Shown piece after piece: positions 53,036-61,451 of a stretch of 64,000 bases of DNA. The DNA comes from SZAS-79 sp965279075 (lineage in GTDB: Bacteria > Pseudomonadota > Gammaproteobacteria > Burkholderiales > SG8-39), in NCBI GenBank assembly GCA_965279075.1, contig CBDIHI010000010.1:62001-126000 (forward strand), written 5' to 3'. The notes under the pieces were generated by a model, which was not told the origin of the DNA, did no database searches, and was given only the letters and a program-made list of their open reading frames with translations. Position numbers and translations under genes: made by a program. Within the stretch, counting starts at the first letter, position 1; each line of letters begins with the position of its first letter.

Positions 53036-53751
53036 GCGCCATCCTGCCGCTGCGCCTTGCGGAGGTGGGCTTCGCCGCCGGCGACCGCCCGATCATCCAG
53101 GGTGTGTCTTTCGAACTGTGCGCCGGGCCGGCCACCATCGTGATGGGAGCCAACGGCGCGGGGAAAAGCGTGCTGCTCAGGCTGATGCACGGTTTGCTTA
53201 CTCCGACCTCGGGGCGCGTGGAATGGCTCGGGGACAATGCGGCCCGCGCGCGGCGCCTGCAGGCCATGGTTTTCCAGCGCCCGGTCATGCTGCGCCGCTC
53301 GGCCATCGCCAACATCACCTACGCGCTGGCGCTTGCCGGCGTGGCGGCGGGCGAGCGCGACGTCCTCGCGCGCGAAGCCCTGGAGAGCGTGGGCCTCGCG
53401 CATATCGCAAGCCGGCCCGCCCGCGTGCTGTCCGGCGGCGAGCAGCAGCGGCTGGCGCTCGCGCGTGCGTGGGCCTTGCATCCCGAAGTGCTGTTCCTCG
53501 ACGAGCCCACCGCGAGCCTCGACCCGGCCGCGACGCGCGAGATCGAGACCGTCATCAAGGCGTTCGACGCGGCGGGCACCAAGATCGTCATGGTTACGCA
53601 CAACCTCGGCCAGGCGCGCCGCCTCGGCGACGAGGTGTTGTTCGTGCACGAGGGGCGCGTAGCCGAGCTCACGCCGATCGACGCATTCTTTTCCAATCCC
53701 GCCTCGGAAGAAGCCGCGGCGTTCATCAAAGGGGAAAACCCATGGGCCTGA
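53032..53751 (+). CDS. tupC: Tungstate ABC transporter ATPase TupC
   Basis: A 239-residue ATPase. Walker A is MGANGAGKSVLLRLM, the signature LSGGEQQRLALARA, Walker B VLFLDEPTASLDP, and the switch His is in VMVTHNLGQA. It has no C-terminal TOBE domain, unlike ModC. It is coupled to tupB by an ATGA overlap, and its 3' end overlaps tupA by ten bases. Confidence 0.92.
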   Translation: MSAILPLRLAEVGFAAGDRPIIQGVSFELCAGPATIVMGANGAGKSVLLRLMHGLLTPTSGRVEWLGDNAARARRLQAMVFQRPVMLRRSAIANITYALALAGVAAGERDVLAREALESVGLAHIASRPARVLSGGEQQRLALARAWALHPEVLFLDEPTASLDPAATREIETVIKAFDAAGTKIVMVTHNLGQARRLGDEVLFVHEGRVAELTPIDAFFSNPASEEAAAFIKGENPWA

Positions 53752-54563
53752 AAAGGATCCTTGCGACAACATCTGCGGCGGCAATCGCCGCACTGGTCTG
53801 CGTTTCGGCGCATGCGCAGCAAAAGTTCATCACCGTGGCCTCGACCACCTCCACCGAGCAGTCGGGCCTGTTCAAGCACCTGCTGCCGATCTACATCAAC
53901 AAGAGCGGAGTGGAGGTGCGTGTCGTCGCGGTAGGCACCGGGCAGGCCCTCGACATGGGAAGGAAGGGCGATGCCGATGTGGTGTTCGTGCACGACCCGG
54001 TGGCCGAGAAGAAGTTCGTGGACGAGGGCTTCGGCGTGAACTACCACCTGGTCATGTACAACGACTTCATCATGATCGGGCCCAAGTCCGACCCGGCGAA
54101 GGCCGGCGGCAAGGACGTGCTGGGCGGCCTGCGGAAGGTGAAGGCCGCGCAGGCGCCGTTCGTGTCGCGCGCCGACAAGAGCGGCACGCACGCGGCCGAA
54201 TTGCGGCTCTGGAAGATGGCGGGCGTCGACATGGCCAAGGACAAGGGCCCCTGGTACAAGGAGACGGGTTCCGGCATGGGCCCCGCGCTCAATACCGCTT
54301 CGGCCATGAACGCCTACATCCTCGCTGACCGCGGCACCTGGCTCGCCTTCAAGAACCGCGCCGAACTCGGAATCGTGGTGGAGGGCGACAACAAGCTCTT
54401 CAACCAGTACGGGATCATGCTCGTCAACCCGGCGAAGCACGCGCACGTGAAGAAGGACCTCGGCGACGCGTTCATCGCGTGGGTGATCTCACCCGAGGGC
54501 CAGAAGGCCGTCGCCGACTTCAAGATCGGTGGCGAGCAGCTGTTCTTCCCGAACGCGAAGTAG
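53742..54563 (+). CDS. tupA: Tungstate ABC transporter binding protein TupA
   Basis: A 273-residue periplasmic protein with a signal peptide ending VSAHAQ. The mature start ITVASTTSTEQSGLF carries the TupA TTST-type anion-binding motif. FVSRADKSGTHAAELRLWK and YKETGSGMGPALNTASAMNAY also match TupA. It binds tungstate, probably in preference to molybdate. It completes the tup operon. Confidence 0.94.
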   Translation: MGLKRILATTSAAAIAALVCVSAHAQQKFITVASTTSTEQSGLFKHLLPIYINKSGVEVRVVAVGTGQALDMGRKGDADVVFVHDPVAEKKFVDEGFGVNYHLVMYNDFIMIGPKSDPAKAGGKDVLGGLRKVKAAQAPFVSRADKSGTHAAELRLWKMAGVDMAKDKGPWYKETGSGMGPALNTASAMNAYILADRGTWLAFKNRAELGIVVEGDNKLFNQYGIMLVNPAKHAHVKKDLGDAFIAWVISPEGQKAVADFKIGGEQLFFPNAK

Positions 54564-54635
54564 GCGTTTTGTAAGGATTCGAGGGCGGGCTGCGACAATA
54601 CGGCTTACCTGAAGCTGTCCCGAAGGATCTCCCAG

Positions 54636-55502
54636 ATGAAGAAGTGGATTGCAGGGCTCGCCATGGCGCTTGCGCCGGTCGTGGCAGCGCCCGCGTTCGC
54701 CCAGCCAGGCCCGCTCAAGCTCGGTGTGGGCCTGTTCCAGCCCGACAAGGAAAAGAACGACGCGACCTACCGGCCGCTGGCCGGGTACCTCGCCAAGCGC
54801 CTCGGGCGGGAGGTGAAGCTGTTCACCGTCGACACCTGGGAAGGCCTCGCCCGGTCCCTCGCGAGCGGCGAGACGGACCTGTCGCTGATGGGTCCGTGGG
54901 GCTACGTGCTCGCCAACCACCAGGCCGGCGCTCAGGTGGTCTCGACGATCCTGTACGAGGGCAAGCCGGAATACTTCGCGATCACGATCACCCACCCCAA
55001 GTCCGGCATCAACACGCTCGAGGACCTCAAGGGCAGGACCTTCGCTTTCGGCGACAAGGGCTCGACCTCGGGCTACCTGATCCCGCTGCACTACCTGATG
55101 ACCCGAGGCATAGACCCGGAGAAATACTTCTCCAGGGTGGTCCATACCGCGCACCCGGCCATCGAGATGGCGGTAACGCGCGGCGAGCTCGATGCCGGTG
55201 CGGACTACAACCGCAACCGCGATTCGATGATCGCCGCCGGCCTGATCAAGGCCGCCGACAGCAAGATCATCTGGACCTCGGCGCCGCTGCCGAACGACGC
55301 CTTCGCCGTGAGCGCGGAACTCCACAAGGACAAGGCCTTTATCGCGAAGCTGCAGGCGGCGTTGTCGGACACCGGCGCGGAACTGAAGGCGAACCCATCG
55401 TTGCTGCCCGCCCGCTACACCGGGTTCGTCACCAAGGACAACGCCTACTACAAGCCGATCCGCGACGCGGGGCTCGCCACCGGGCGGCTCGGGGCCAAAT
55501 GA
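54636..55502 (+). CDS. phnD: Phosphate/phosphite/phosphonate ABC transporter binding protein (PhnD-like)
   Basis: A 288-residue periplasmic receptor with a signal peptide ending APAFAQ. PhnD features are LKLGVGLFQPDKEKNDATYRPL, LSLMGPWGYVLANHQAG, GRTFAFGDKGSTSGYLIPL and the ligand-contacting GELDAGADYN. It would bind a phosphorus oxyanion or phosphonate. phnE follows, but no ATPase gene is beside it. Confidence 0.9.
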   Translation: MKKWIAGLAMALAPVVAAPAFAQPGPLKLGVGLFQPDKEKNDATYRPLAGYLAKRLGREVKLFTVDTWEGLARSLASGETDLSLMGPWGYVLANHQAGAQVVSTILYEGKPEYFAITITHPKSGINTLEDLKGRTFAFGDKGSTSGYLIPLHYLMTRGIDPEKYFSRVVHTAHPAIEMAVTRGELDAGADYNRNRDSMIAAGLIKAADSKIIWTSAPLPNDAFAVSAELHKDKAFIAKLQAALSDTGAELKANPSLLPARYTGFVTKDNAYYKPIRDAGLATGRLGAK

Positions 55503-55519
55503 CGCCGGCGCGGTAGCGG

Positions 55520-56392
55520 GTGGATCGCAAGCACCGCGCACCGCGCCGCCTCGGCGGGCTGCTGGCCCTCTATGCGGTGCTGGTGGCCTTCTGCGTCGGC
55601 ACGCTTGTTGTCGACGGGGATTTCTCGCTCGGCCGGCGCCCCTGGGAGAACCTGAAGAAGACCGCGGCGGAGCTGTCCGAGCCGAGCTTCCTCGCGCTGT
55701 GGTTCGGCGAACCCGTGCGCGAATTCCGCAGCGACGACGGGCGGGTGCTGCGCGTCGAGAACCGGCGCGAAACGGAAGAGAAGTTCCTCGCTGCCGTGGG
55801 TCGCGCGGTCTGGACGACGTTCAAGATCGCGACGCTCGGGTCGCTGATCGCCGCGCTCGTGGCCCTGCCTTTCGGACTGTTATCGGCGCGCAACATGCAT
55901 GCGCCAGCCTGGCTTTCGCGTCCGGCCCGGTTCTTGCTCGACGTGGCGCGCTCCATCCACACGCTCGTCTTCGGCCTGATCCTCGTCGGCATCATCGGGC
56001 TGGGGCCCATGGCGGGGATCCTGGCGATTGCGCTGCATTCCTTCGGCACTTACGGCAAGCTGTACTCCGAGTCCATCGAGACGATCGACGCGCGTTTGAT
56101 CGAGTCCGGGCTGGCGCTGGGCCTTTCGCGCATGCAGACGCTCGTGCATGCGCTTGGCCGCACCATGCTGCCGCGCTTCCTTTCCATCCACTTCTACATC
56201 TGGGAGTTCAACGTCCGCGATTCCACCGTCCTTGGGCTGATCGGCGCGGGCGGGTTGGGGTTGCTGGTGTCGGAGGCGGTGTCGCTGTTCCAGTGGGGGC
56301 GGCTGGCGACGCTGCTGATCGCGATCGTCGCGATGGTCGTGGTATTCGACCGGGTGAGTGGGTGGGTGAGGGCGCGGCTGCTGGGGGTTTGA
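55520..56392 (+). CDS. phnE: Phosphonate-type ABC transporter permease (PhnE-like)
   Basis: A 290-residue permease starting with GTG. After the first membrane helix (LLALYAVLVAFCVGTLVV) comes a long, charged periplasmic loop of about 60 residues. The core follows, with the EAA-type loop in ESIETIDARLIESGLALGLSRMQTLVH and IHFYIWEFNVRDSTVLGLIGAGGLG. The partner ATPase PhnC is missing from this locus. Confidence 0.9.
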   Translation: MDRKHRAPRRLGGLLALYAVLVAFCVGTLVVDGDFSLGRRPWENLKKTAAELSEPSFLALWFGEPVREFRSDDGRVLRVENRRETEEKFLAAVGRAVWTTFKIATLGSLIAALVALPFGLLSARNMHAPAWLSRPARFLLDVARSIHTLVFGLILVGIIGLGPMAGILAIALHSFGTYGKLYSESIETIDARLIESGLALGLSRMQTLVHALGRTMLPRFLSIHFYIWEFNVRDSTVLGLIGAGGLGLLVSEAVSLFQWGRLATLLIAIVAMVVVFDRVSGWVRARLLGV

Positions 56393-56395
56393 GCT

Positions 56396-56776
56396 TCAGG
56401 CGGTTGCGAACCAGCGCCAGGCCCAGTACGCCGTGGCCAGCCAGAGGGCGATGAATACCGCGGCGGTGACGTAGTTCTTGGGTTTTCCGTTGTCCGCGAG
56501 CCAAGCCTCGGCCTGGGCGCCGGCTTCGGCCAGCACGTGCGTGGGAATCATCCGGGTTGTCGCCCAGATCCCCAGCGGGACGATGACGAGGTCGTCGAGG
56601 TAGCCCAGCACCGGGACGAAGTCCGGGATCAGGTCGATCGGGCTGAAGGCGTACGCAACGACCAGGATCGCCGCCAGCTTCGCGTGCCGCGGGGTGCCGG
56701 GATGCGACCGGCAGAACCACAGTGTCATCAGCTGGGACTTCAGCCGGCGCGCCCAGCGCTTGAGGCGTTCGAGCAT
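56396..56776 (-). CDS. DUF1232 (YkvA-like) membrane protein
   Basis: A 126-residue protein with the DUF1232 core VVAYAFSPIDLIPDFVPVLGYLDDLVIVP, a basic N-terminus (LERLKRWARRLKSQL) and a C-terminal membrane helix (VTAAVFIALWLATAYWAW). The function is unknown. It converges on phnE with three bases between stops. Confidence 0.9.
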   Translation of the reverse strand: MLERLKRWARRLKSQLMTLWFCRSHPGTPRHAKLAAILVVAYAFSPIDLIPDFVPVLGYLDDLVIVPLGIWATTRMIPTHVLAEAGAQAEAWLADNGKPKNYVTAAVFIALWLATAYWAWRWFATA

Positions 56777-56855
56777 CCGGCAAGGCTAACGGATTTATAA
56801 ATTCATTGAAATTTTTTCTCAAGTCCCCGCCAGCAGGCGGTCTTCAGCTATTTTT

Positions 56856-56880
56856 GTACTGGGACCGGTACATTTCCCGG
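56856..56880. repeat. Partial copy of dispersed repeat
   Basis: GTACTGGGACCGGTACATTTCCCGG resembles the outer parts of the repeat at 49604-49658 (GTACTGG and CCGGTACAT) without its centre. It lies directly upstream of the arsR promoter. Confidence 0.4.
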
Positions 56881-56896
56881 TGAAAGCCGGCAGGCC

Positions 56897-56926
56897 TTGA
56901 CAAGCTTTCCATATTTCCACGATAAT
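56897..56926 (+). promoter_or_regulatory. Promoter of ars operon
   Basis: TTGACA (56897-56902) and GATAAT (56921-56926), 18 bases apart, close to the sigma70 consensus. Counting seven bases from the -10 places the start of transcription at about the A of the arsR ATG. Confidence 0.8.
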
Positions 56927-56936
56927 CGAAATATGG
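56909..56936. promoter_or_regulatory. ArsR operator, perfect inverted repeat
   Basis: CCATATTTC, ten-base spacer, GAAATATGG. The spacer contains the -10 box, and the right arm contains the arsR start codon. ArsR bound here would block polymerase and be released by As(III). Confidence 0.8.
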
Positions 56937-57280
56937 AAACGAAACTCGTCGCCAAAGCCCTCGCAGCCCTCGCCCAGGAAACCCGCCTGGGCATCTACCG
57001 CCTGCTGGTCGAAGCCGGCCCGACCGGCATGGCGGCGGGCGAGATCGCGGCGGACCTGAAGATTCCCGCCGCGACGCTGTCCTTCCACCTCAAGGAACTG
57101 AGCCACGCGGAGCTGGTGGCCGCGCGGCAGGACGGCCGGTTCATCTTCTATTCCGCCAACTTCGTCCGCATGACCGAGCTGGTCGGGTTCCTCACCGAAA
57201 ACTGCTGCGAGCGGGACGGCGTTTCCTGCGCGCCTGCAAGCTGCGCCCCCAAACCCAAGGCCAAAGGAGTCAAGCCATGA
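56933..57280 (+). CDS. arsR: ArsR family arsenic-responsive repressor
   Basis: A 115-residue winged-helix repressor. The HTH lies in MAAGEIAADLKIPAATLSFHLKEL. Instead of the E. coli ELCVCDL sensor motif, the cysteines cluster near the C-terminus (NCCERDGVSCAPASC), a pattern known in other ArsR types that bind As(III). It has no Shine-Dalgarno, and transcription probably starts at the ATG. Its stop overlaps the arsI start by four bases. Confidence 0.93.
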   Translation: METKLVAKALAALAQETRLGIYRLLVEAGPTGMAAGEIAADLKIPAATLSFHLKELSHAELVAARQDGRFIFYSANFVRMTELVGFLTENCCERDGVSCAPASCAPKPKAKGVKP

Positions 57281-57723
57281 AGCGCTTTCACGTGCACGTT
57301 TCCGTAGACGACCTCGAAGCGAACATCCGTTTCTACTCGACGGTTTTCGGCCAGCAGCCGACCGTCGTCAAGGGCGACTACGCCAAGTGGATGATCGAGG
57401 ACCCGCGCATCAATTTCGCCGTCTCGCAGCGCGGCCAGCAGGCGGGCTTGAACCACCTCGGGTTCCAGGTCGAGTCGGACGAGGAACTCGCCGAACTGCG
57501 CAGCCGTGCAGCGAGCGCGGACGTGGCGCTGCTCGACCAGACGAACGCGTCCTGCTGCTACGCGAAGTCCAACAAGTACTGGGTCATGGACCCGCAGGGC
57601 GTGCCCTGGGAGACCTACAACACGCTGGACAGCATCCCGACTTTCGGGGAGGACACCGTTTCTCAAGCGAAGGCGGGCGAGGGTGCCTGCTGTGTCCCGC
57701 AGGCCAAGGCCTGCTGCGGCTGA
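57277..57723 (+). CDS. arsI: ArsI/CadI-type VOC protein (organoarsenical C-As lyase-like)
   Basis: A 148-residue VOC-fold protein. The vicinal thiol pair Cys93-Cys94 in NASCCYAKSNKYWVMDPQG matches ArsI, which cleaves the C-As bond of trivalent methyl and aromatic arsenicals. Metal ligands would be His5 or His7, His60 and Glu in WETYNT. The tail adds five more Cys (GACCVPQAKACCG). CadI is the alternative name for the same family. It is coupled to arsR by ATGA. Confidence 0.88.
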   Translation: MKRFHVHVSVDDLEANIRFYSTVFGQQPTVVKGDYAKWMIEDPRINFAVSQRGQQAGLNHLGFQVESDEELAELRSRAASADVALLDQTNASCCYAKSNKYWVMDPQGVPWETYNTLDSIPTFGEDTVSQAKAGEGACCVPQAKACCG

Positions 57724-57736
57724 GGGGGAACCTGGC

Positions 57737-58231
57737 GTGACCGACAGAACCTACAACGTCCTCTTCCTCTGCACCGGCAACTCGGCGCGCAGCGTGCTCG
57801 CCGAGTCCACGCTCAATGGCCTGGGCAAGGGGCGCTTCCGCGGCTACAGCGCCGGCAGCCACCCGGGCGGCAAGGTCAACCCTTTCGCCATCGAGCTGCT
57901 CGAAAGATCGGGCCTGCCCACCGCGGGCCTGCGCAGCAAGTCGTGGGACGAGTTCGCCGCGCCTGACGCGCCGAGGATGGATTTCGTCTTCACCGTCTGC
58001 GACAACGCGGCGGGCGAAACCTGCCCGTTCTGGCCCGGCCAGCCGATGACGGCGCACTGGGGCGTGCCGGATCCGGCGGCGGTGGAGGGGGCAGATGAAG
58101 TCAAGCGCGCAGCGTTCCGCGAGGCCTTCATCGCGCTGAAGCGGCGCATCGACCTGCTGCTGGCCCTGCCCCTGGAAAAGCTGGACGCGCAGTCGCTGCA
58201 GGGCAGGGTGCGGGACATAGGCAAGTCCTGA
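57737..58231 (+). CDS. arsC: Arsenate reductase ArsC, low-molecular-weight phosphatase type
   Basis: A 164-residue enzyme starting with GTG. The P-loop is LFLCTGNSARS (Cys12, CX5R). Further redox Cys lie in FTVCDNAAGETCPFWPG, as in thioredoxin- or glutaredoxin-coupled ArsC. HWGVPDPAAVEG is the Asp-containing loop. It reduces As(V) to As(III) for Acr3. Its stop overlaps the acr3 start by one base. Confidence 0.94.
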   Translation: MTDRTYNVLFLCTGNSARSVLAESTLNGLGKGRFRGYSAGSHPGGKVNPFAIELLERSGLPTAGLRSKSWDEFAAPDAPRMDFVFTVCDNAAGETCPFWPGQPMTAHWGVPDPAAVEGADEVKRAAFREAFIALKRRIDLLLALPLEKLDAQSLQGRVRDIGKS

Positions 58232-59295
58232 TGTCGGGCGAAGCGGTCGTGAAGGCGAATGCTGTCGCGCCGATGAACGCGTTCGAGCGCTACCTGACCC
58301 TCTGGGTGTTCCTGTGCATCGTCGCGGGCATAGCGCTGGGGCAGGTGCTGCCCGGCGCGTCCCAGGCGGTGGGGCGCATGGAGGTGGCGAAGGTCAACCT
58401 GCCCGTCGGGCTGCTGATCTGGGTGATGATCATCCCGATGCTGGTGAAGGTGGATTTCGGCGCCTTGCACGAAGTGCGCAAGCACGTGCGCGGGATAGGC
58501 GTGACGCTGTTCGTGAACTGGCTGGTCAAGCCTTTCTCGATGGCCTTCCTCGGCTGGCTGTTCATCCGCACGCTGTTCGCGCCGATGCTGCCGGCCGACC
58601 AGATCGACAGTTATATCGCCGGGCTCATCCTGCTGGCCGCCGCGCCCTGCACGGCGATGGTGTTCGTGTGGAGCCGCCTCACGCGCGGCGACCCGCTCTT
58701 CACGCTGTCGCAGGTGGCGCTGAACGACACCATCATGGTCGTGGCGTTCGCGCCGCTGGTGGCTTTCCTGCTCGGGCTCTCGGCGATCACGGTGCCTTGG
58801 GAGACGCTGCTCACGTCGGTCGTGCTCTACATCGTGATCCCGGTGATCCTCGCGCAGGCCTGGCGCCGCGCGCTGCTGGCAAAGGGGCCGGCGGCCTTCG
58901 ATGCCGCGATGGCGAGGATCGGGCCCTGGTCGATCGCCGCGCTGCTTGCAACGCTCGTGCTGCTGTTCGCGTTCCAGGGCGAAGCGATCCTGAAGCAGCC
59001 CCTGGTCATTGCGCTGCTCGCCGTGCCGATCCTGATCCAGGTGGTCTTCAACTCGGCGTTGGCCTACTGGCTCAACCGGGCGCTGGGCGAAACCCACGCC
59101 GTCGCCTGCCCGTCGGCACTCATCGGCGCCTCCAACTTCTTCGAGCTGGCGGTCGCCGCGGCCATCAGCCTGTTCGGGTTCGATTCGGGCGCGGCCCTCG
59201 CCACCGTGGTGGGCGTGCTGATCGAGGTGCCGGTGATGCTGCTGGTTGTCGGCGTGGTGAACCGCTCGAAGGGCTGGTACGAGGGGCGTGCTTGA
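58231..59295 (+). CDS. acr3: Arsenite efflux transporter ACR3
   Basis: A 354-residue membrane protein with about ten helices. Conserved ACR3 segments are LLIWVMIIPMLVKVDFG, AAPCTAMVFVWSRLTRGDP (with the essential Cys), LNDTIMVVAFAPL and CPSALIGASNFFELAVAAAI. It exports As(III) using the proton gradient. Last gene of arsR-arsI-arsC-acr3. Confidence 0.96.
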   Translation: MSGEAVVKANAVAPMNAFERYLTLWVFLCIVAGIALGQVLPGASQAVGRMEVAKVNLPVGLLIWVMIIPMLVKVDFGALHEVRKHVRGIGVTLFVNWLVKPFSMAFLGWLFIRTLFAPMLPADQIDSYIAGLILLAAAPCTAMVFVWSRLTRGDPLFTLSQVALNDTIMVVAFAPLVAFLLGLSAITVPWETLLTSVVLYIVIPVILAQAWRRALLAKGPAAFDAAMARIGPWSIAALLATLVLLFAFQGEAILKQPLVIALLAVPILIQVVFNSALAYWLNRALGETHAVACPSALIGASNFFELAVAAAISLFGFDSGAALATVVGVLIEVPVMLLVVGVVNRSKGWYEGRA

Positions 59296-59401
59296 CGTTG
59301 TCCGGTCGCCTCGGCCCGGACTGCGACGGTGAGGTGCCTGGGTTATTCGACAACCGCAGAAGGTGGATAGCCGATCCTTTTCGATTGCGGTCAGCACTTG
59401 T

Positions 59402-59429
59402 ATGCTTTAGCATATTGGTGTTAAAGCAT
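59402..59429. promoter_or_regulatory. Inverted repeat upstream of RHH-PIN toxin-antitoxin pair
   Basis: ATGCTTTA, twelve-base spacer, TAAAGCAT, ending 17 bases before the antitoxin ATG. A weak promoter (TTGCGG, 17 bases, TAGCAT at 59408-59413) overlaps it. It is a likely autoregulatory operator. Confidence 0.45.
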
Positions 59430-59446
59430 CAAACCACAGGGATCCC

Positions 59447-59683
59447 ATGAGCCGACTCACGATCACCCTCTCCGATGCGCGTTTTCGCGCCCTGAAGGAG
59501 GCTTCCGCCCAGCGGGACAAGACGATCGGGCAACTGATAGAGGAAAGCCTCGAGTTCTACGGCATCAAGAGCCGCGCGGATGCCCGGGCTCTCGTCTTGC
59601 GTGCCCGCGGTAATAGCGGCCTGACCGAGGCGCAGGCATTGGCGCTGGCCAGAAAAGAAGTGAAAGCCGCCCGCAAGCGCTGA
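59447..59683 (+). CDS. Ribbon-helix-helix (CopG-like) antitoxin
   Basis: A 78-residue protein. The N-terminal ribbon and helices are LTITLSDARFRALKEASAQRDKTIGQLIEESLEFYG (in two parts: strand LTITLSD and helix TIGQLIEESLEF). The C-terminal half is helical and basic and would bind the toxin. It lies eight bases ahead of the PIN gene. Confidence 0.85.
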   Translation: MSRLTITLSDARFRALKEASAQRDKTIGQLIEESLEFYGIKSRADARALVLRARGNSGLTEAQALALARKEVKAARKR

Positions 59684-59691
59684 AACATCCG

Positions 59692-60132
59692 GTGCGCGCG
59701 TCCACGCCCCCGCCCTCGATTGTCGACACCAATGTCGTGGTCTCCGGGCTGCTGACGGCCAATGCAGCCTCTCCGGTAGCCCGTGTACTGGATGGCATGC
59801 TGTCGGCCGCATTCCCGTTCGTTCTTTCCGATGCCCTTTTGGCGGAGTATCGGTCCGTGCTCGGACGCACGTCGTTGCGCAAGGCCCACGGATTGAGCGC
59901 CGGCGATCTGGACGTGATCCTCGTGGATCTGGCGCAGCACGCGATCGTGCTGGCGCCCGTGGTCACCTTGCACGCGCCGGATCCCGGAGACCAGCACTTG
60001 TGGGGCCTGCTTGCCGCGCGGGAAGATCTCGTGCTGATAACGGGCGACAAACTCCTGCAAGAAGACCGCGCCATGCGACATCGCATTTTCTCGGCGGCCG
60101 GATTCGTCCAGCGTTGGCTTTCAAAACGCTAA
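59692..60132 (+). CDS. PIN-domain toxin
   Basis: A 146-residue PIN-family protein starting with GTG. It shows the acidic SIVDTNVVVSGLLTANAAS start, LSDALLAEYRSVL, HAPDPGDQHLWGLLAAREDL and the C-terminal LITGDKLL. It belongs to the COG1569-type putative toxin group, distinct from the VapC-type protein at 20742. It is paired with the RHH antitoxin. Confidence 0.88.
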   Translation: MRASTPPPSIVDTNVVVSGLLTANAASPVARVLDGMLSAAFPFVLSDALLAEYRSVLGRTSLRKAHGLSAGDLDVILVDLAQHAIVLAPVVTLHAPDPGDQHLWGLLAAREDLVLITGDKLLQEDRAMRHRIFSAAGFVQRWLSKR

Positions 60133-60227
60133 ACGGAGGTGCTCGTCACCTCGTCGCGCAGGTCGTTAGCGCCGCCCTTGCCGGCATCCTCGACAGGTGG
60201 ACGACGCGTGGCTGACTGGACGTACTT

Positions 60228-61451
60228 GTGCCCCTAGCCGGTAGCGCGCTGGTCGGCGCGATGGCCGCGGCCCAGGTCGGCGCGCTGCTGCCGCACGTCG
60301 TCGTGCCCGCCGTGATGCCGGCGTACCTGATCCCGGAGTGGAACCTCAGCTATTCCGAAGCCGGGCTGATGGCGGGGAGCTACGCGGCGGGCTACATGTT
60401 CGCGGTGCCGATCCTCGCGACGCTGACCGACCGGTATGACGCACGCAGGATCCTGATGTGGGGGTCGCTTGCGAGCGGCCTGGCCACAATCCTGTTCGGG
60501 CTGCAGGCACAGGGACTCGTTTCCGCGATCCTGTTGTGGGGCCTCGCAGGCATCGGCTTCGCGGGGGCCTACATGCCGGGCCTCAAGGCGCTGACTGACC
60601 GCCTCGACCCGGGCGAGTCTTCCCGCAGCATCACGCTCTATACGTCGAGTTTCTCGCTCGGCGTGGGCGTGTCCTTCCTCGCGTCGCAGGTGGTGGCGGA
60701 GCAGTGGGGCTGGCGTGCGGCGTTTCTCGTCACGGGCCTCGGCCCGGCGGCGATGGCGCTGGTCGCTTACCTGATGCGTCCCGTCGCACCCCCGCCGCCG
60801 CAGGGCGCGTTGCTCGACTTCCGGCCGGTGCTGAAGAATCGCCCCGCGCTGGGCTACATGCTCGGGTACGGCGCGCACTGCTTCGAGTTGTACGGGATGC
60901 GTACCTGGATCGTCGCTTTCTGGGGCTTCGTGACCGCGCAGGCCGGGGGCGCCGCGCCGCTGACCGCGATCACCGTGAGCGTCGTCATTTCCGCGCTGGC
61001 ATTGCCGGCAAGCCTGCTGGGCAACGAAGCGGCGATCCGGTTCGGCCGGCACAAGGCGATCACCATCGTGATGCTGAGTTCGGCGGTCGTCGCGGCGGCG
61101 ATCGGGCTGACCGCCGGGTTCTCGCCTTGGCTGTCGCTGGCGCTGCTGGCCGTCTACGCCTTCACCGTGCCGGCCGACTCAGGCGCGCTGACCTCGGGGA
61201 TGTCGGCGGCCGCGGAGCCGAGATATCGCGGCGCGACGCTGGCGCTGCATTCCACGCTGGGCTTCGGCCTCTCCGCGGTCGGGGGCTGGGCGGTCGGCGT
61301 CGCGATTGATGTAGCAGGGGGACCCGCCACCCACGCGGGGTGGGCGGCGGCCTTCATGGTCATGGCCGCGGGGATCCTGTTCGGGCCGCTGGCGCTGTGG
61401 TGGTCGCGGCAGAAGCGGTCCCACTGCGAGCCGCCTAAAGCGTCGAACTAG
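60228..61451 (+). CDS. MFS transporter
   Basis: A 407-residue major facilitator protein with about twelve helices. The loop 2-3 motif is PILATLTDRYDARRILMWGSL, and the segment LTDRLDPGESSRSITLYTSSFSLG lies near helix 5. It starts with GTG; a downstream ATG (GAMAAAQVG) is possible. The substrate is unknown. Its last 17 bases overlap the convergent enzyme remnant. Confidence 0.85.
   Translation: MPLAGSALVGAMAAAQVGALLPHVVVPAVMPAYLIPEWNLSYSEAGLMAGSYAAGYMFAVPILATLTDRYDARRILMWGSLASGLATILFGLQAQGLVSAILLWGLAGIGFAGAYMPGLKALTDRLDPGESSRSITLYTSSFSLGVGVSFLASQVVAEQWGWRAAFLVTGLGPAAMALVAYLMRPVAPPPPQGALLDFRPVLKNRPALGYMLGYGAHCFELYGMRTWIVAFWGFVTAQAGGAAPLTAITVSVVISALALPASLLGNEAAIRFGRHKAITIVMLSSAVVAAAIGLTAGFSPWLSLALLAVYAFTVPADSGALTSGMSAAAEPRYRGATLALHSTLGFGLSAVGGWAVGVAIDVAGGPATHAGWAAAFMVMAAGILFGPLALWWSRQKRSHCEPPKASN

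Noticed and set aside
49665..54563. mod and tup as duplicated copies of one transporter
   Set aside because: The binding proteins carry different signatures (AAASLKDS in ModA, ASTTSTEQSG in TupA), and only ModC has the TOBE/Mop-like domain.
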